Shown: positions 52,690-63,032 of the stretch, piece by piece | How the letters are laid out: every line of letters starts with the position of its first letter | How positions within the stretch are numbered: position 1 is the first letter of the stretch | Assembly: GCA_963667875.2 (NCBI GenBank) | Contig: CAXXGC010000005.1 | Coordinates: 248,001-312,000, forward strand | Direction of reading: 5' to 3' | DNA: 64,000 nucleotides | Source: JAEXOD01 sp963667875 | GTDB lineage: Bacteria > Bacteroidota > Ignavibacteria > Ignavibacteriales > Melioribacteraceae | Notes under the pieces: model-generated | What the model was told of the DNA's origin: nothing | What the model saw: only the letters and a program-made list of their open reading frames with translations | Databases searched by the model: none | Program-made: the position numbers and the translations under genes

Positions 52690-53376
52690 TTATCCTTCAT
52701 TAGGATTTAATATTTCCGTTATATCCGATAGAGAGTACTCTGTACCGTCAACAACAAGAATTGTACCATTAGATGTGAACCTAATTGAGTTGATGGTTCC
52801 TATTCTAAAAGTATCAGCAGTAATATCTTTTCCTGCTCCGTTTGTTGCTGTTACTTTAAATGTATAGTTACCACTACTTAATTTCACACCATTATTATCG
52901 GTAAAATCCCAAAAAAGTTTATGGTCTCCAACACCTTTTTCTGCATTTTCTATAGTTTTTACTACAGCACCGTTCTTATCATAAATTTTTACGCTTATAT
53001 TTGTAGCTGCAGAAGGTAAATTGTAACCAAATCCGATTTCATCCTGCCCGCTGTTTGTTAAAGTCGAGCCTGTAAGTTTTACATCTTTTCCAATCCATGA
53101 TGCCGACATAGTGTTATTGATGGATTGTGTTAACACATAATTTGCATCAATGCTGTTGTTCAGCGAGGTGTTAATATTTGTTAATTGTTCCAAACTGCTA
53201 AACTGAGCCAGCTGTGAAGAATACGCCGCACTATCTAAAGGATCCATTGGATCCTGATATTTTAGCTGTGTAATCATCAAATTAAGGAAATCATCTTTTC
53301 CCAATTCTGTGTTCGAACCAGCCGTAGTTACATTTGCTGTATTTGTTCCTGTATTTGTATTTATACCATTAACCAT
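52690..53376 (-). CDS. flgD: Hook cap / assembly protein FlgD
   Basis: 228 residues. LGKDDFLNLMITQLKYQDPMDPLDSAAYSSQLAQFSSLEQLTNI is the N-terminal FlgD signature. The C-terminal part (about 115-195) has the FlgD Ig-like domain with GDHKLFWDFTDNNGVKLSSGNYTF. FlgD caps the growing hook and is needed for FlgE polymerisation. Twelve bp after fliK. Confidence 0.94.
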   Translation of the reverse strand: MVNGINTNTGTNTANVTTAGSNTELGKDDFLNLMITQLKYQDPMDPLDSAAYSSQLAQFSSLEQLTNINTSLNNSIDANYVLTQSINNTMSASWIGKDVKLTGSTLTNSGQDEIGFGYNLPSAATNISVKIYDKNGAVVKTIENAEKGVGDHKLFWDFTDNNGVKLSSGNYTFKVTATNGAGKDITADTFRIGTINSIRFTSNGTILVVDGTEYSLSDITEILNPNEG

Positions 53377-53388
53377 TTTTATTATTTC

Positions 53389-56300
53389 CTATGCTAAATA
53401 TTCGTATGTATTGTAACCCATTGATTTTTTAACATCAACATCAACTTCATCAATAACACCAGCATTTTGTTCTTCGTTATTTTTTCTTCTGGACGAATTA
53501 TTTTTTGCGTTCTTCTGTTCATTTTCCTGAAGAGTAATATTTACAAAATTTCCTTGACTTCCATTTTTGTTCAAGTTGCTCTGTAAATCACCTAACTTGC
53601 TTTCAAGCATTGTTTTAACGGTTTCATTTTCCACTGTAATATTTGCGCTTACGGCTTTATTATTTATTTCAACAGAAATTTTCACCTTACCCATATTTTC
53701 GGGTTCAATATTAATTACTAAATTTCCTTTTTCCTGTTTTTCAATATATTTGGATACTTCCTTAATTACTTCCGTTAGTTTTACATTTCTAATATTGTTT
53801 TGTTTGGTAATAACATCGTCAAAAACTTTATTGTCCTTATTTTCAACATCACCTACTTTCAAGTTTACAGCTACGTTATTATCTCTATTTTCTTTACTTT
53901 CTTTATTATTTCCGCTATTGGTATTACTTTCATTTTTTGCCGATGCAATCACTTTTTCAAAATTACTTTCATTTTTACCGTGAATAGCTTCCGATGATTT
54001 GGTTGATGGTTTTTCAATAGTTACTTTTCCGGCATCATTATTTTTTACTTCGTTACTGTTGCCTTCAACCACATTTTTAAGATTTCTTTTTATTTTAATA
54101 CTAACTGTATTTTCTGTTGAATCAATTTCTTCGTTATTTGTTTGTTTCCCTTTTTGAGCAGTAACATTATAATTTTCTTTACTCAAAACAGTATTGTCTT
54201 TTGAGTTTGGACTTTTTGTTGGTCTTTCTTTAATTTCATTTTCTTGTAAAGTTTTATCTTTATCATACAATTCAGTTTTTTCAATATTATCCGTCTTCGT
54301 TCTGGCAATAGTATTTTCATCTTTGGTTTTTATCGGAATACTCTTTTCACTATTTATCATATTTTCTTTTTTTGTTGAAACAAATTTCGTGTCAGTTGCT
54401 TCAATAAATATATTTTCTTTAGCATTTGATAAATTTTTATTAAAACTTTCCTTAATTTCGGCTTTACTAACCTGACGGAATGATTTTTTAACTCCTAACT
54501 CAAGTTTGTCATCATTAACAGCAATATTATCAGCTGTAAAAACTTTCCCTGTGTTTTTAATTTCTTTATTTATTACTGGCAAATCCGATTTAATATTTTT
54601 ATTATCATTAACCTGATCATTATTATTCAGTTTATCTGATGGTCTTAAAACAAATGGTTTAATTTCTTTATTGTTAACTTTTTTATCACTTTCTTCCGAA
54701 CTAGTGGTAACTGTAGTTTGGTTAACATTATTATCTTTTAATTCCAAATTGTCCGGTTTTTCATTTTGGGTGTTTTCTACAACTATAACATTATTTTCTA
54801 TTTTTTTAGTTTGAGTCAAATTGTTTTCAACTTGTTCAATTTTTCCATTAACAATATTTGCTTTAACTTCAACTTCGGGACTGATTACTTTGGGCTGTGG
54901 ATTAACCTTAACATCAAATTTTGAATCTTCTTCAGGCATTTCAGTTTGAATAAATTCTTTACTAACAACAGTATCCACATTTTGTTTTTCTATATGTTGG
55001 TCTTCAGTTTCCCGGGATATTTCATTTTTTGTAAAATTTGACGATTGCGTAACCGGTTGTTTTTCTGTTGTAATAACAACTGGTTTTTCTTTACCTAATG
55101 AATTTTCTTCAACTATTTTGCTCTTATCGCTTATTAAACTTTCAGCATCAACACTCGATTTTTCTTTATTTTCCGATAAAATAGTTTTATCTAAATTAAT
55201 TTCCTCATTATCTTTAATAATGGCTGTTCCTTTGGGAGGAGTTTCTTTATTTTCAATAATCGGCACTTCATTATTATTTACAACTTTATTATCATTTTTA
55301 ACATTATCTACTACAATGTTATTAATTTTTCCACTGACGGATTTTTCAATAATTTCAGTTTTTTCATTAATAGTTGTTTTATCAATTTTGGATTTGTTTA
55401 TATCAACTTGTTTAATGTTATCAGTATCATTGTTTATTTTTCCGGTACCTTTATTATCTCCAAATTCCGATATTTCTGTTGCAATTTTATCTTCCGGAGT
55501 TAAAACTTTATTTTTGCCGCCATTTATTGAAAAATTGCTGTTGTTTTCTTTATTAATTTTAACAGATTGCACATCATTTGTGTCTGTAATTTCCGGGTTT
55601 AGGTTTGGCAATTCAGTTTTTTGTACCTTAGTTACATCTGTTTTTACAGCACTATTTGTGCTTTCCGCAGAAGTACTTTTTTGATTAACAACAGTATTAA
55701 TTTCACTTTTATCTATTAAATTAGATTTGTAATTTATTTCATGATCAATATTCCGAGTTTCTGTTTTAACATTATTTATCTCTTGATTCGGAATAATTTG
55801 AGTTTCTGTTTTTGAAACAACTTTAATGTTTTCCTTTAATTCACTTCCTTGAGCAACAGGAATTTTCGTTTCATTATTTTTACTTAATTCAGACTTATTA
55901 GCTGTTTCCGAATTACCTTTAGTAACTTCCGGATTTTGATTTTTGGGATTCACAGTTTCAGGTGCGTTTCCTTTTAATTCAATATCTTTTTTAACCGGTA
56001 TATTTAATTCAGTTTCAGTCGGCAATTCGGATTTGTTAATCACTTCTTGTTTAGAAGTTGTAACTTCGGGTTTCTGAATTTTTGGCTCTTCTGTTTTTGA
56101 AGTTACGTTAATATTTTGTTTTGATTCAAGATCTTTTTTAACCGGAATATTTAATTCATTTTCTGCAGGTAATTCGAGTTTATTAACCACTTCTTGTTTA
56201 GAAGTTGTAACTTCGGGTTTCTGAATTTTTGGCTCTTCTGTTTTTGAAGTTACGTTAATATTTTGTTTTGATTCAAGATCTTTTTTAACTGGAATATTTA

Positions 56301-58968
56301 ATTCATTTTCTGCCGGTAATTCGAGTTTATTAACCACTTCTTGTTTAGAAGTTGTAACTTCGGGTTTCTGAATTTTTGGCCCTTCTGTTTTTGAAGTTAC
56401 GTTAATATATTGTTTTGATTCAAGATCTTTTTTAACCGGAATATTTAATTCACTTTCTGCCGGTAATTCGAGTTTATTAACCACTTCTTGTTTAGAAGTT
56501 GTAACTTCGGGTTTCTGAATTTTCGGCTCTTCTGTTTTTGAAGTTACGTTAATATTTTGTTTTGATTCAAGATCTTTTTTAACCGGTATATTTAATTCAG
56601 TTTCAGTCGGCAATTCGGATTTGTTAATCACTTCTTGTTTAGAAGTTGTAACTTCGGGTTTCTGAATTTTTGGTTCTTCTACTTTTAGTGTTATGTTAAT
56701 ATTTTTTTTAAGTTCAGCATTAGTAGCAGTAGGAATATTAACTTCATTTTCAATTGGTAATTCGAATTTATAGACTACTTCTTGTTTAGCAGTTGGAACT
56801 TCCGGTTTTAGAATTTTTGATTCTTCTACTTTTGGTTCTGTATTAATATTTTCTTTTAATTCAATATTTTTATTAACAGGTATATTTAACTGATCGTAAT
56901 TCGGCAATTCAGATTCACTAACCATTTCAGGTTTTTGACTGATATCAGTAATAATAACATTATTGGATTTTGTCTTAACACTCTCGGGTGCTATTTCAAC
57001 AATCGGTAGTCTAACTTTTTCACCAACATTTTTTTTACTATCATCAATATGAGGTTCATCAGTTTTTATTAGTAAAACAGGTTCTTTTTCTAAAGTTGTT
57101 TCAGCAACAACTTTATTTTCATTTGAAATTTTGCCGGCATTCTTGTCAATAATATTGTTCAATGGCTTATCATCAACATCTTCAATAACAGTGTTACCGG
57201 TCTTCAATTGAGTTGATTTATTAAATTCTTCGGATTCGGATGTACCTTTGGCTGAAACATTTGGATTGGTTAAAGTTTCACCGGAAATTTTTGAATTTTT
57301 GGTCTCTGTATTTTTTATACTATCCTGAATATTAACAAAACTTTCTAATTTTTCAACTTCAACATTATCGGAAACTGTAAATTGATTATTTCCATTAAAT
57401 GGTCTATTTGTAACAGATTTATTGTCTTCAGGTAATATAACAGTTGGATTTTCTAAAACAACATTAGGCTTTTCATTTATAACTTTGTTAGTTACTTCGT
57501 TTGATGTCTTTGCATCAAAATTTTCAACATTCTCATTAGTTCCATTTCCAAAAATAGTTTTAATATCGGGTTTGTTATTATTGTCATTATTTATTGGAAC
57601 TTTAACAGCACCATAATTTTGTTCAACCACTGTTTTGTTACTATTTTCAGATTCCAAAGAATCATTATTTTCAAAATTTCCATTCGAACCCAATATTTCA
57701 TTTGGTATGATCCCATCCTCAACTTTATTTAAGGCATTGCTCGTCATTAATCCATTCGAAACAACTTGATTATTAATTAAATTGCCGCCTTTAATTTTAT
57801 TTAATTTATAACCCATTCCTTTCAGTTTTAAATTAACCGATTGCGTATTTTTATCTAATTCAGCACTTAATGTGTTTTCACTAGTTGATTCTTCATTTGT
57901 TTTTGTTTTTAGTATATTGTTGACAGGCAATGACGATATTATTTGATTTTCAGTATTCCCTGAATTTATACTTGGAGTATTAACATCAATATTTTTGGTG
58001 GCTGTTTCATTTGATTTAACATCAGCAACTGTTTGAAGATTATCAGCATTTTGGCTATTATTAACCATCAGCTTGTTTAAGTTAAAACCGTTATTAATTG
58101 GTATTTCATTATCATTATTTAATATTTGGTCATAGCTAAAAAACGAAACGTTGTTCTTGATATCAGTATTATTAGCTGTTTTTGTTTCGTTTTTAGTAAG
58201 ATCTAACCCTGAACTTAAATTAAATTCCGGAGTCGTTGAATTGATATTACCGGTATAGGCAAAAGCCAATCCGAATGAAGGAATTTCATTTCCCTCATTA
58301 TTTACCGGAACTTCTTTATATAAAACTTTGTATTTGTTTTCTTCTGTAGATTGCGGAATATTATAATTTACAATTCCGTTACTTGCGGTTTCTTGATCTG
58401 AATCCTCAACAATATGGAAATTTGATAATTGAGAAGCCTCATTTATTGAGATAAGAACACCTTTATTTTCTGATAACAAATCAACTATTTGTCCAACGGA
58501 GATATGTTGTGTGTTATTTGCTGGCTGTGAAGCGGAATCTGTTTTGGAAAATTTAATTTGCGAAATTATTGATTGTAAAAGTGAATTTAGTTTTTCCAGT
58601 TTAACCGAATAACTGTTACCGCTTGAGCTTTTAGATGTTTCCAAATTTGTGCTCAATTCAGTTTCATTACCGCCAAGTAATCCAATTAAATCGGATACAA
58701 ATTTTCTAACATCACCTGATTTATATGTGGAAAAATCTATTTCTGCTGTTTGCAGTAAATTAAGTTCAATTTCTTCGTTTGATGAAAAACCTTTTCCAAA
58801 TGCTTGCCCGGTTGCCCCGCTTCCTGATAATTGAGAAGTTTCATTATTTGTATAAACGTTAATAATATCGTTAAACAGATAATTGGCTCCGGCAATTTTC
58901 GGATTTTTTGTAACAGAAACACTTCCCGAATTAGAAGATTTTTCTAAAAACAAAGGATTAAAAATCAT
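53389..58968 (-). CDS. fliK: Giant hook-length control protein FliK with tandem repeats
   Basis: 1859 residues; FliK proteins are usually 300-700. The C-terminal hook domain is clear at about 1730-1818 (NLVINIEPENMGKVKISVEI, ANITVENETVKTMLESKLGDLQSNL). Everything before is Asn-, Lys-, Glu- and Ser-rich and of low complexity. Residues about 727-972 are built of 49-residue units (EPKIQKPEVTTSKQEV, ELPAENELNIPVKKDLESKQ). The position motE-like, fliK, flgD, flgE fits. FliK is known to measure hook length by its extended length and to switch FlhB. The tail after the hook domain is Asn-rich and basic. Confidence 0.9.
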   Translation of the reverse strand: MIFNPLFLEKSSNSGSVSVTKNPKIAGANYLFNDIINVYTNNETSQLSGSGATGQAFGKGFSSNEEIELNLLQTAEIDFSTYKSGDVRKFVSDLIGLLGGNETELSTNLETSKSSSGNSYSVKLEKLNSLLQSIISQIKFSKTDSASQPANNTQHISVGQIVDLLSENKGVLISINEASQLSNFHIVEDSDQETASNGIVNYNIPQSTEENKYKVLYKEVPVNNEGNEIPSFGLAFAYTGNINSTTPEFNLSSGLDLTKNETKTANNTDIKNNVSFFSYDQILNNDNEIPINNGFNLNKLMVNNSQNADNLQTVADVKSNETATKNIDVNTPSINSGNTENQIISSLPVNNILKTKTNEESTSENTLSAELDKNTQSVNLKLKGMGYKLNKIKGGNLINNQVVSNGLMTSNALNKVEDGIIPNEILGSNGNFENNDSLESENSNKTVVEQNYGAVKVPINNDNNNKPDIKTIFGNGTNENVENFDAKTSNEVTNKVINEKPNVVLENPTVILPEDNKSVTNRPFNGNNQFTVSDNVEVEKLESFVNIQDSIKNTETKNSKISGETLTNPNVSAKGTSESEEFNKSTQLKTGNTVIEDVDDKPLNNIIDKNAGKISNENKVVAETTLEKEPVLLIKTDEPHIDDSKKNVGEKVRLPIVEIAPESVKTKSNNVIITDISQKPEMVSESELPNYDQLNIPVNKNIELKENINTEPKVEESKILKPEVPTAKQEVVYKFELPIENEVNIPTATNAELKKNINITLKVEEPKIQKPEVTTSKQEVINKSELPTETELNIPVKKDLESKQNINVTSKTEEPKIQKPEVTTSKQEVVNKLELPAESELNIPVKKDLESKQYINVTSKTEGPKIQKPEVTTSKQEVVNKLELPAENELNIPVKKDLESKQNINVTSKTEEPKIQKPEVTTSKQEVVNKLELPAENELNIPVKKDLESKQNINVTSKTEEPKIQKPEVTTSKQEVINKSELPTETELNIPVKKDIELKGNAPETVNPKNQNPEVTKGNSETANKSELSKNNETKIPVAQGSELKENIKVVSKTETQIIPNQEINNVKTETRNIDHEINYKSNLIDKSEINTVVNQKSTSAESTNSAVKTDVTKVQKTELPNLNPEITDTNDVQSVKINKENNSNFSINGGKNKVLTPEDKIATEISEFGDNKGTGKINNDTDNIKQVDINKSKIDKTTINEKTEIIEKSVSGKINNIVVDNVKNDNKVVNNNEVPIIENKETPPKGTAIIKDNEEINLDKTILSENKEKSSVDAESLISDKSKIVEENSLGKEKPVVITTEKQPVTQSSNFTKNEISRETEDQHIEKQNVDTVVSKEFIQTEMPEEDSKFDVKVNPQPKVISPEVEVKANIVNGKIEQVENNLTQTKKIENNVIVVENTQNEKPDNLELKDNNVNQTTVTTSSEESDKKVNNKEIKPFVLRPSDKLNNNDQVNDNKNIKSDLPVINKEIKNTGKVFTADNIAVNDDKLELGVKKSFRQVSKAEIKESFNKNLSNAKENIFIEATDTKFVSTKKENMINSEKSIPIKTKDENTIARTKTDNIEKTELYDKDKTLQENEIKERPTKSPNSKDNTVLSKENYNVTAQKGKQTNNEEIDSTENTVSIKIKRNLKNVVEGNSNEVKNNDAGKVTIEKPSTKSSEAIHGKNESNFEKVIASAKNESNTNSGNNKESKENRDNNVAVNLKVGDVENKDNKVFDDVITKQNNIRNVKLTEVIKEVSKYIEKQEKGNLVINIEPENMGKVKISVEINNKAVSANITVENETVKTMLESKLGDLQSNLNKNGSQGNFVNITLQENEQKNAKNNSSRRKNNEEQNAGVIDEVDVDVKKSMGYNTYEYLA
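56054..56788 (-). repeat. 147-bp tandem repeats inside fliK
   Basis: The start GAAGTTGTAACTTCGGG recurs at 56054, 56201, 56348, 56495 and 56642, exactly 147 bp apart, and a diverged version begins at 56789. Units differ by a few bases (for example CTCTTC or CCCTTC, and some codon swaps). 147 is a multiple of three, so copy number changes keep the frame. Diverged relatives extend on both sides, from about 55900 to 56940. Confidence 0.95.
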
Positions 58969-59571
58969 TTAATTAGCTCCTGTTAATTTTGTAACTCTGG
59001 CAGTACTCATATTTGCTAAAATCTCTGCCGCTTTCTTTTTCTTCATAGAATATATCAAATCTCTTGCCACATTATCACTAAGTTCCGAAATTATTTTAGC
59101 AGCTTGTTTCGAATCCATTGTTTCATACAATTTTACAGTCTGCCTTATCCAGTCCTTATAAACGCTGTCTTTTTTAGCCCCGCCTTGGTTTTTTATTTTC
59201 TTTAATTCTTCTTCTTTTGCTGCAATTTGTTTCATTAAATCTTCATTTTGTTTTTTTGCAACCGATAAATTTTGCTTTAGTGTTGAATCTTGAACAATAA
59301 CTTTATAAACTGTATCCGTTTTAGTTTCCCAATAAAGCTTTTTTATACTATCAACAATTTCACCAGTAAATTTTTCACGAATAAAATTTCTAACTTTTTG
59401 ATAGTCTTCAACTTTTAATGCAATTTTTTTTACTGCTTTTTCAGGAGGTGTAGTGGACGTAAGGTCAAATTTGAAAATATTTTTATATTGAGTATTTGCA
59501 TAAAACAGCAATCCGGTAACTCCAAAAAAAGCCATTAAAAAAGCTAAAAAATAGGCTATAAAATTTTTCAT
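58969..59571 (-). CDS. MotE-like flagellar protein (MgtE N-domain-like)
   Basis: 200 residues: an N-terminal membrane helix (about 5-25), a coiled-coil stretch (about 90-135, QNEDLMKQIAAKEEELKKIK), and a C-terminal part (about 150-197) with YETMDSKQAAKIISELSDNVARDLIYSMKKKKAAEIL, similar to the N-terminal domain of MgtE and of MotE/FliG-like proteins. Such genes commonly lie between fliJ and fliK and act in stator or export function. It ends one base before fliK. Confidence 0.82.
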   Translation of the reverse strand: MKNFIAYFLAFLMAFFGVTGLLFYANTQYKNIFKFDLTSTTPPEKAVKKIALKVEDYQKVRNFIREKFTGEIVDSIKKLYWETKTDTVYKVIVQDSTLKQNLSVAKKQNEDLMKQIAAKEEELKKIKNQGGAKKDSVYKDWIRQTVKLYETMDSKQAAKIISELSDNVARDLIYSMKKKKAAEILANMSTARVTKLTGAN

Positions 59572-59577
59572 GTATTA

Positions 59578-60012
59578 CTAACCCCTTGTAAATTTTTTAG
59601 TTGCAATATCATCAATTTCTTTTTGCTCAAGTTTATTTTCTTCCAGTGTATATTCATGAAGATGTTTTTCTTCAAGTTTTTCAAACATCTTTGTTTCCTT
59701 CGATTTTTGAGTAAGTTCTTCTGTTTTCTTTTTGCGGACTATTTCCAAATTTTTTATGTCTTGTTCAATAGCTGCAATCTGTTCCTCAATCACTTTTTCA
59801 AAATTGTTTACAAACTGAATTTCGGAAACTTTTAATGATCGTTTTGATTTATAAATTGTTAATGTTTCGTTTTTTTCGGTAATAAGCGCATTTATTTGTT
59901 TTTTGCGTTTTTCAATTTCCAATTCAATTATTGAAAGTTCCTTTTGTGCTTTTTTTTCAACAATTTGTTTTACTTTTTTTATAGTTTCAAACTTATAATT
60001 AAACTTTGCCAT
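59578..60012 (-). CDS. fliJ: Flagellar export chaperone FliJ
   Basis: 144 residues, an almost continuous charged antiparallel coiled coil, starting FNYKFETIKKVKQIVEKKAQKEL, as in FliJ. It joins the ATPase FliI to the gate protein FlhA. The position directly after fliI fixes the call; the sequence itself is poorly conserved in this family. Confidence 0.9.
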   Translation of the reverse strand: MAKFNYKFETIKKVKQIVEKKAQKELSIIELEIEKRKKQINALITEKNETLTIYKSKRSLKVSEIQFVNNFEKVIEEQIAAIEQDIKNLEIVRKKKTEELTQKSKETKMFEKLEEKHLHEYTLEENKLEQKEIDDIATKKFTRG

Positions 60013-60015
60013 TTA

Positions 60016-61350
60016 TTATACCATTAAAGGTTTTTCGATTATTGAATTTAGTTTATTTACAGATTCTTGATATGTAGCCTGTTCATACATATCCTGTTTT
60101 AAATAACTGCGCAAAGCTGTTATTTTTGATAAAGCATGATCAATTGAAGGATTACTTCCTTTAACATAGGCACCAATGTTAACCAAATCTTCAGCTTCAT
60201 AGTACGTTTGCAATATCTCTTTAAATTCCATTGCACGCAGTCTATGGTCTTTTGAGACAATATCGGGCATAACACGACTAACGCTTTGTAACGGGTCAAT
60301 AGCAGGAAATTGGCCTTTGTTGGCAAGTTTACGCGAAAGAACAAAGTGACCGTCTAATATTGAGCGTACTGCATCTGCAATAGGCTCTGTCATATCATCA
60401 CCATCAACAAGCACCGAATAAAAGCCTGTAATTGTTCCTACTGTGGACGTACCTGCTCTTTCTAGCAGTTTTGGTAAAATAGCAAAAACAGAAGGAGTAT
60501 ATCCTTTTGTTGTTGGCGGCTCACCAATTGTTAATCCAATTTCGCGTTGCGCTAAGGCAAAACGAGTAACCGAGTCCATCATTAATACAACATCTAATCC
60601 TAAATCTCTAAAATATTCTGCAATTGTAGTTCCAATAAATGCAGCTTTAATTCTCATTAATGCGGGTTTATCACTTGTTGCAACTACCACAACCGAACGT
60701 TTTAATCCCTCTTCGCCTAAATCTTTTTCAATAAATTCGCGTACTTCCCTTCCACGTTCACCAACTAATACAATTACACTTACATTTGCGTTTGTATTAC
60801 GGGCAATCATACCAAGCATAACACTTTTTCCAACACCGCTGCCCGCAAAAATACCAACACGCTGTCCTTTTCCTGTTGTTAACAGCCCATCAATACAACG
60901 AACACCTGTTTGTAATGGTTGTGATATCCTTTGTCTTTCTAATGGATTTGGAGGTTCCCTATAAACATGCCTATATGCTTCATATTTTATATCACCTTTA
61001 TCATCCATTGGATTGCCAAAACCATCTATTACCCTACCTAGCAGCCCGTTTCCCACACCTATCATTAAGCTTTTACCTGTAGCGCATATATTGCACGATG
61101 GGGAAATATTTTCAACTTCACCTAAGGCAATGGATAGTACTTTACCATCCCTAAAGGCAACTACTTCGCATGAACAAACAGCTCTGCCGCTCCTATCCAC
61201 AACATGGCAAATTTCGCCAATTGCAACGTTTGGACCAATAGAAATAATAACAAGCCCAATAACATCAGTTACTTTTCCGTTAATTTTTATCAAATCAACT
61301 TCATTAATTAACTTCTCATATTTTTCAATATATGTTTGGGCAAAATCCAC
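60016..61350 (-). CDS. fliI: Flagellar export ATPase FliI
   Basis: 444 residues, GTG start with AGGAAAA upstream. Walker A is GSGVGKS (170-176); Walker B is LDVVLMMDSVTRFA; also GERGREVREFIEKDLG and the family end VNKLNSIIEKPLMV. The enzyme is a hexameric ATPase related to F1-beta that readies export substrates at the base of the flagellum. Confidence 0.97.
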   Translation of the reverse strand: MDFAQTYIEKYEKLINEVDLIKINGKVTDVIGLVIISIGPNVAIGEICHVVDRSGRAVCSCEVVAFRDGKVLSIALGEVENISPSCNICATGKSLMIGVGNGLLGRVIDGFGNPMDDKGDIKYEAYRHVYREPPNPLERQRISQPLQTGVRCIDGLLTTGKGQRVGIFAGSGVGKSVMLGMIARNTNANVSVIVLVGERGREVREFIEKDLGEEGLKRSVVVVATSDKPALMRIKAAFIGTTIAEYFRDLGLDVVLMMDSVTRFALAQREIGLTIGEPPTTKGYTPSVFAILPKLLERAGTSTVGTITGFYSVLVDGDDMTEPIADAVRSILDGHFVLSRKLANKGQFPAIDPLQSVSRVMPDIVSKDHRLRAMEFKEILQTYYEAEDLVNIGAYVKGSNPSIDHALSKITALRSYLKQDMYEQATYQESVNKLNSIIEKPLMV

Positions 61351-61351
61351 T

Positions 61352-61993
61352 TTATTTTCCTATTTCATTATTTAAGCTGTTTTCAAGCTGCTTAATTATT
61401 TCATCCAACTGTGAACTGATTCTGGCATCCACGTTACCTATTTCGGTTTCTATTAATCCGCCGCCTTTTTCAACGGAATCATCAGACTCAAATTTAAGTT
61501 TGTTAAAACTATTATTCAATGAAACAATAAAATTTCCTTCATTTAACAAATCATAATCGGATGGATTTATTCTTAGTACTATTCCATTTGCACCTAATAC
61601 TTTTCCTACTGCATTTTTTAATGTACTCTCAATTATTGATTTGTTTTCTATTTCTCTATTTAATATTTTCTGCGCAATTTTTCCGGATACCGCAATAACA
61701 ATACTTTCAAACGATTTTTCGTACGATTGAAGTCTTTCTTCAATTCCGGATAAAATAGAATAAAACTCTTCCGATTTTGCTAAAATTTGATCGGTATACT
61801 CTTGCTCCAGCTGCGATCTAGCAGCTTCAAATCCTTCATCAAAACCTTGCTGAAAATATTTCTCAAGCTCTTTTTTTAATTTATTCTCTTCTTCTTTATA
61901 TATTTCATTTATATCCTTATCATTATTAAGGGTACCCGGTACTAATGCTTTTAATCCGCGTCCTGAATTACCAACTTTAATAACATTAGACAT
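61352..61993 (-). CDS. fliH: Flagellar export regulator FliH
   Basis: 213 residues. A Glu/Lys/Gln-rich N-terminal coiled coil (NEIYKEEENKLKKELEKYFQQGFDEGFEAAR) and a C-terminal V-ATPase-E-like domain (IVIAVSGKIAQKILNREI, VGKVLGANGIVLRINPSDYDLL, DSVEKGGGLIETEIGNVDARIS) are as expected. FliH holds and restrains FliI and links it to FliN. It overlaps fliG by 8 bp. Confidence 0.93.
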   Translation of the reverse strand: MSNVIKVGNSGRGLKALVPGTLNNDKDINEIYKEEENKLKKELEKYFQQGFDEGFEAARSQLEQEYTDQILAKSEEFYSILSGIEERLQSYEKSFESIVIAVSGKIAQKILNREIENKSIIESTLKNAVGKVLGANGIVLRINPSDYDLLNEGNFIVSLNNSFNKLKFESDDSVEKGGGLIETEIGNVDARISSQLDEIIKQLENSLNNEIGK

Positions 61994-63032
61994 AAACTTC
62001 CTCTGATCCGCCTCTGAAACTTATTGTAATCTCTTCTTGCTCTTCAAGTTGTTTAATAGTATCTACTATTCTTGCTTGAGCTGATTCAACTTCTTTCAGT
62101 TTAACAGGACCCATATATTGCAATTCTTCTTTTAATAAATCAGCAGCACGTTCCGACATATTTGCGTAAATTTTACTCTGTACTTTTTCGTCTGCTATTT
62201 TTAATGCAAAACTTAAATCTTTTCTATCAACTTCTTTAAGAATTCTTTGAATATCTCTATCTTGCAAATGAATAATATCTTCAAATAAGAACATTAAGCG
62301 TTTTATTTCAGCCGCAACCTCGGGATCTTTTTCTTCAATTCCGGCAATAATATCCTTGCTTAACGTAACATTAGTTCTGTTTAATATTGTAGCAACACTT
62401 TTGGGGCCTCCCAATTTACTCATGGATTGATTCATTGAGAACCCGGCTAATTCGTCAACAACTTTTTCTATTTGTTTTAGCGTTTGAGGTGAAATCTTTC
62501 CAAGAGTTGCTATTCTAAACACAACTTCGGCACGCATTTCGTCCGAAAGCTCTTTTAATGCTTCCGCTGTTTGATCGGGATTAAGATGCGATAAAATCAA
62601 TGCTATTGTTTGAGGATGCTCCTTATTCAAAAAATTCACTAATTGAGTAGAGTCTGCCTTTTTTAGCACATCAAAACCACGTAATGTGGTTATGTTTTTA
62701 ACTTTTTCAATAATTTCCATGGCTTTTGCTAAACCGAAGGATTTTTCCAGTACTTGTTGAGCATAATCAATACCACCTTCAACCACGTATTCTTGAGCAG
62801 TAATTAAAGCGTAATAATCAGTTAAAACCTGATCAACTACATGAGATGGTACATTTCTTACTTGGGATATCTCTGCAGATATTGCTTCAACATCCATCGG
62901 ATCTAAATGTTTAAACAAAATTGATGCTGTTTCAACATTCAGAGCAATCATCAGAAGTGCGGATTTTTGCACTCCGGTGAGATCATTTACCGTTAAATCT
63001 TTTCTTGCAAGATTTTTAGTTTTAGTACTCAT
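61986..63032 (-). CDS. fliG: Flagellar motor switch protein FliG
   Basis: 348 residues. LTGVQKSALLMIALNVETASILFKHLDPMDVEAISAEI at the start, KEHPQTIALILSHLNPDQTAEALKELSDEMRAEVV in the middle (EHPQ motif) and the charged C-terminal FEDIIHLQDRDIQRILKEVDRKDLSFALK torque helix are all present. It couples MotA to the rotor and sits on FliF. Confidence 0.97.
   Translation of the reverse strand: MSTKTKNLARKDLTVNDLTGVQKSALLMIALNVETASILFKHLDPMDVEAISAEISQVRNVPSHVVDQVLTDYYALITAQEYVVEGGIDYAQQVLEKSFGLAKAMEIIEKVKNITTLRGFDVLKKADSTQLVNFLNKEHPQTIALILSHLNPDQTAEALKELSDEMRAEVVFRIATLGKISPQTLKQIEKVVDELAGFSMNQSMSKLGGPKSVATILNRTNVTLSKDIIAGIEEKDPEVAAEIKRLMFLFEDIIHLQDRDIQRILKEVDRKDLSFALKIADEKVQSKIYANMSERAADLLKEELQYMGPVKLKEVESAQARIVDTIKQLEEQEEITISFRGGSEEVYV

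Noticed and set aside
55118..55684. Long rightward open frame (about 188 codons) inside fliK on the opposite strand
   Set aside because: It is antisense to the low-complexity part of fliK, has a Ser/Leu/Phe-rich composition expected from reading AT-rich repetitive coding DNA backwards, and has no ribosome-binding site.
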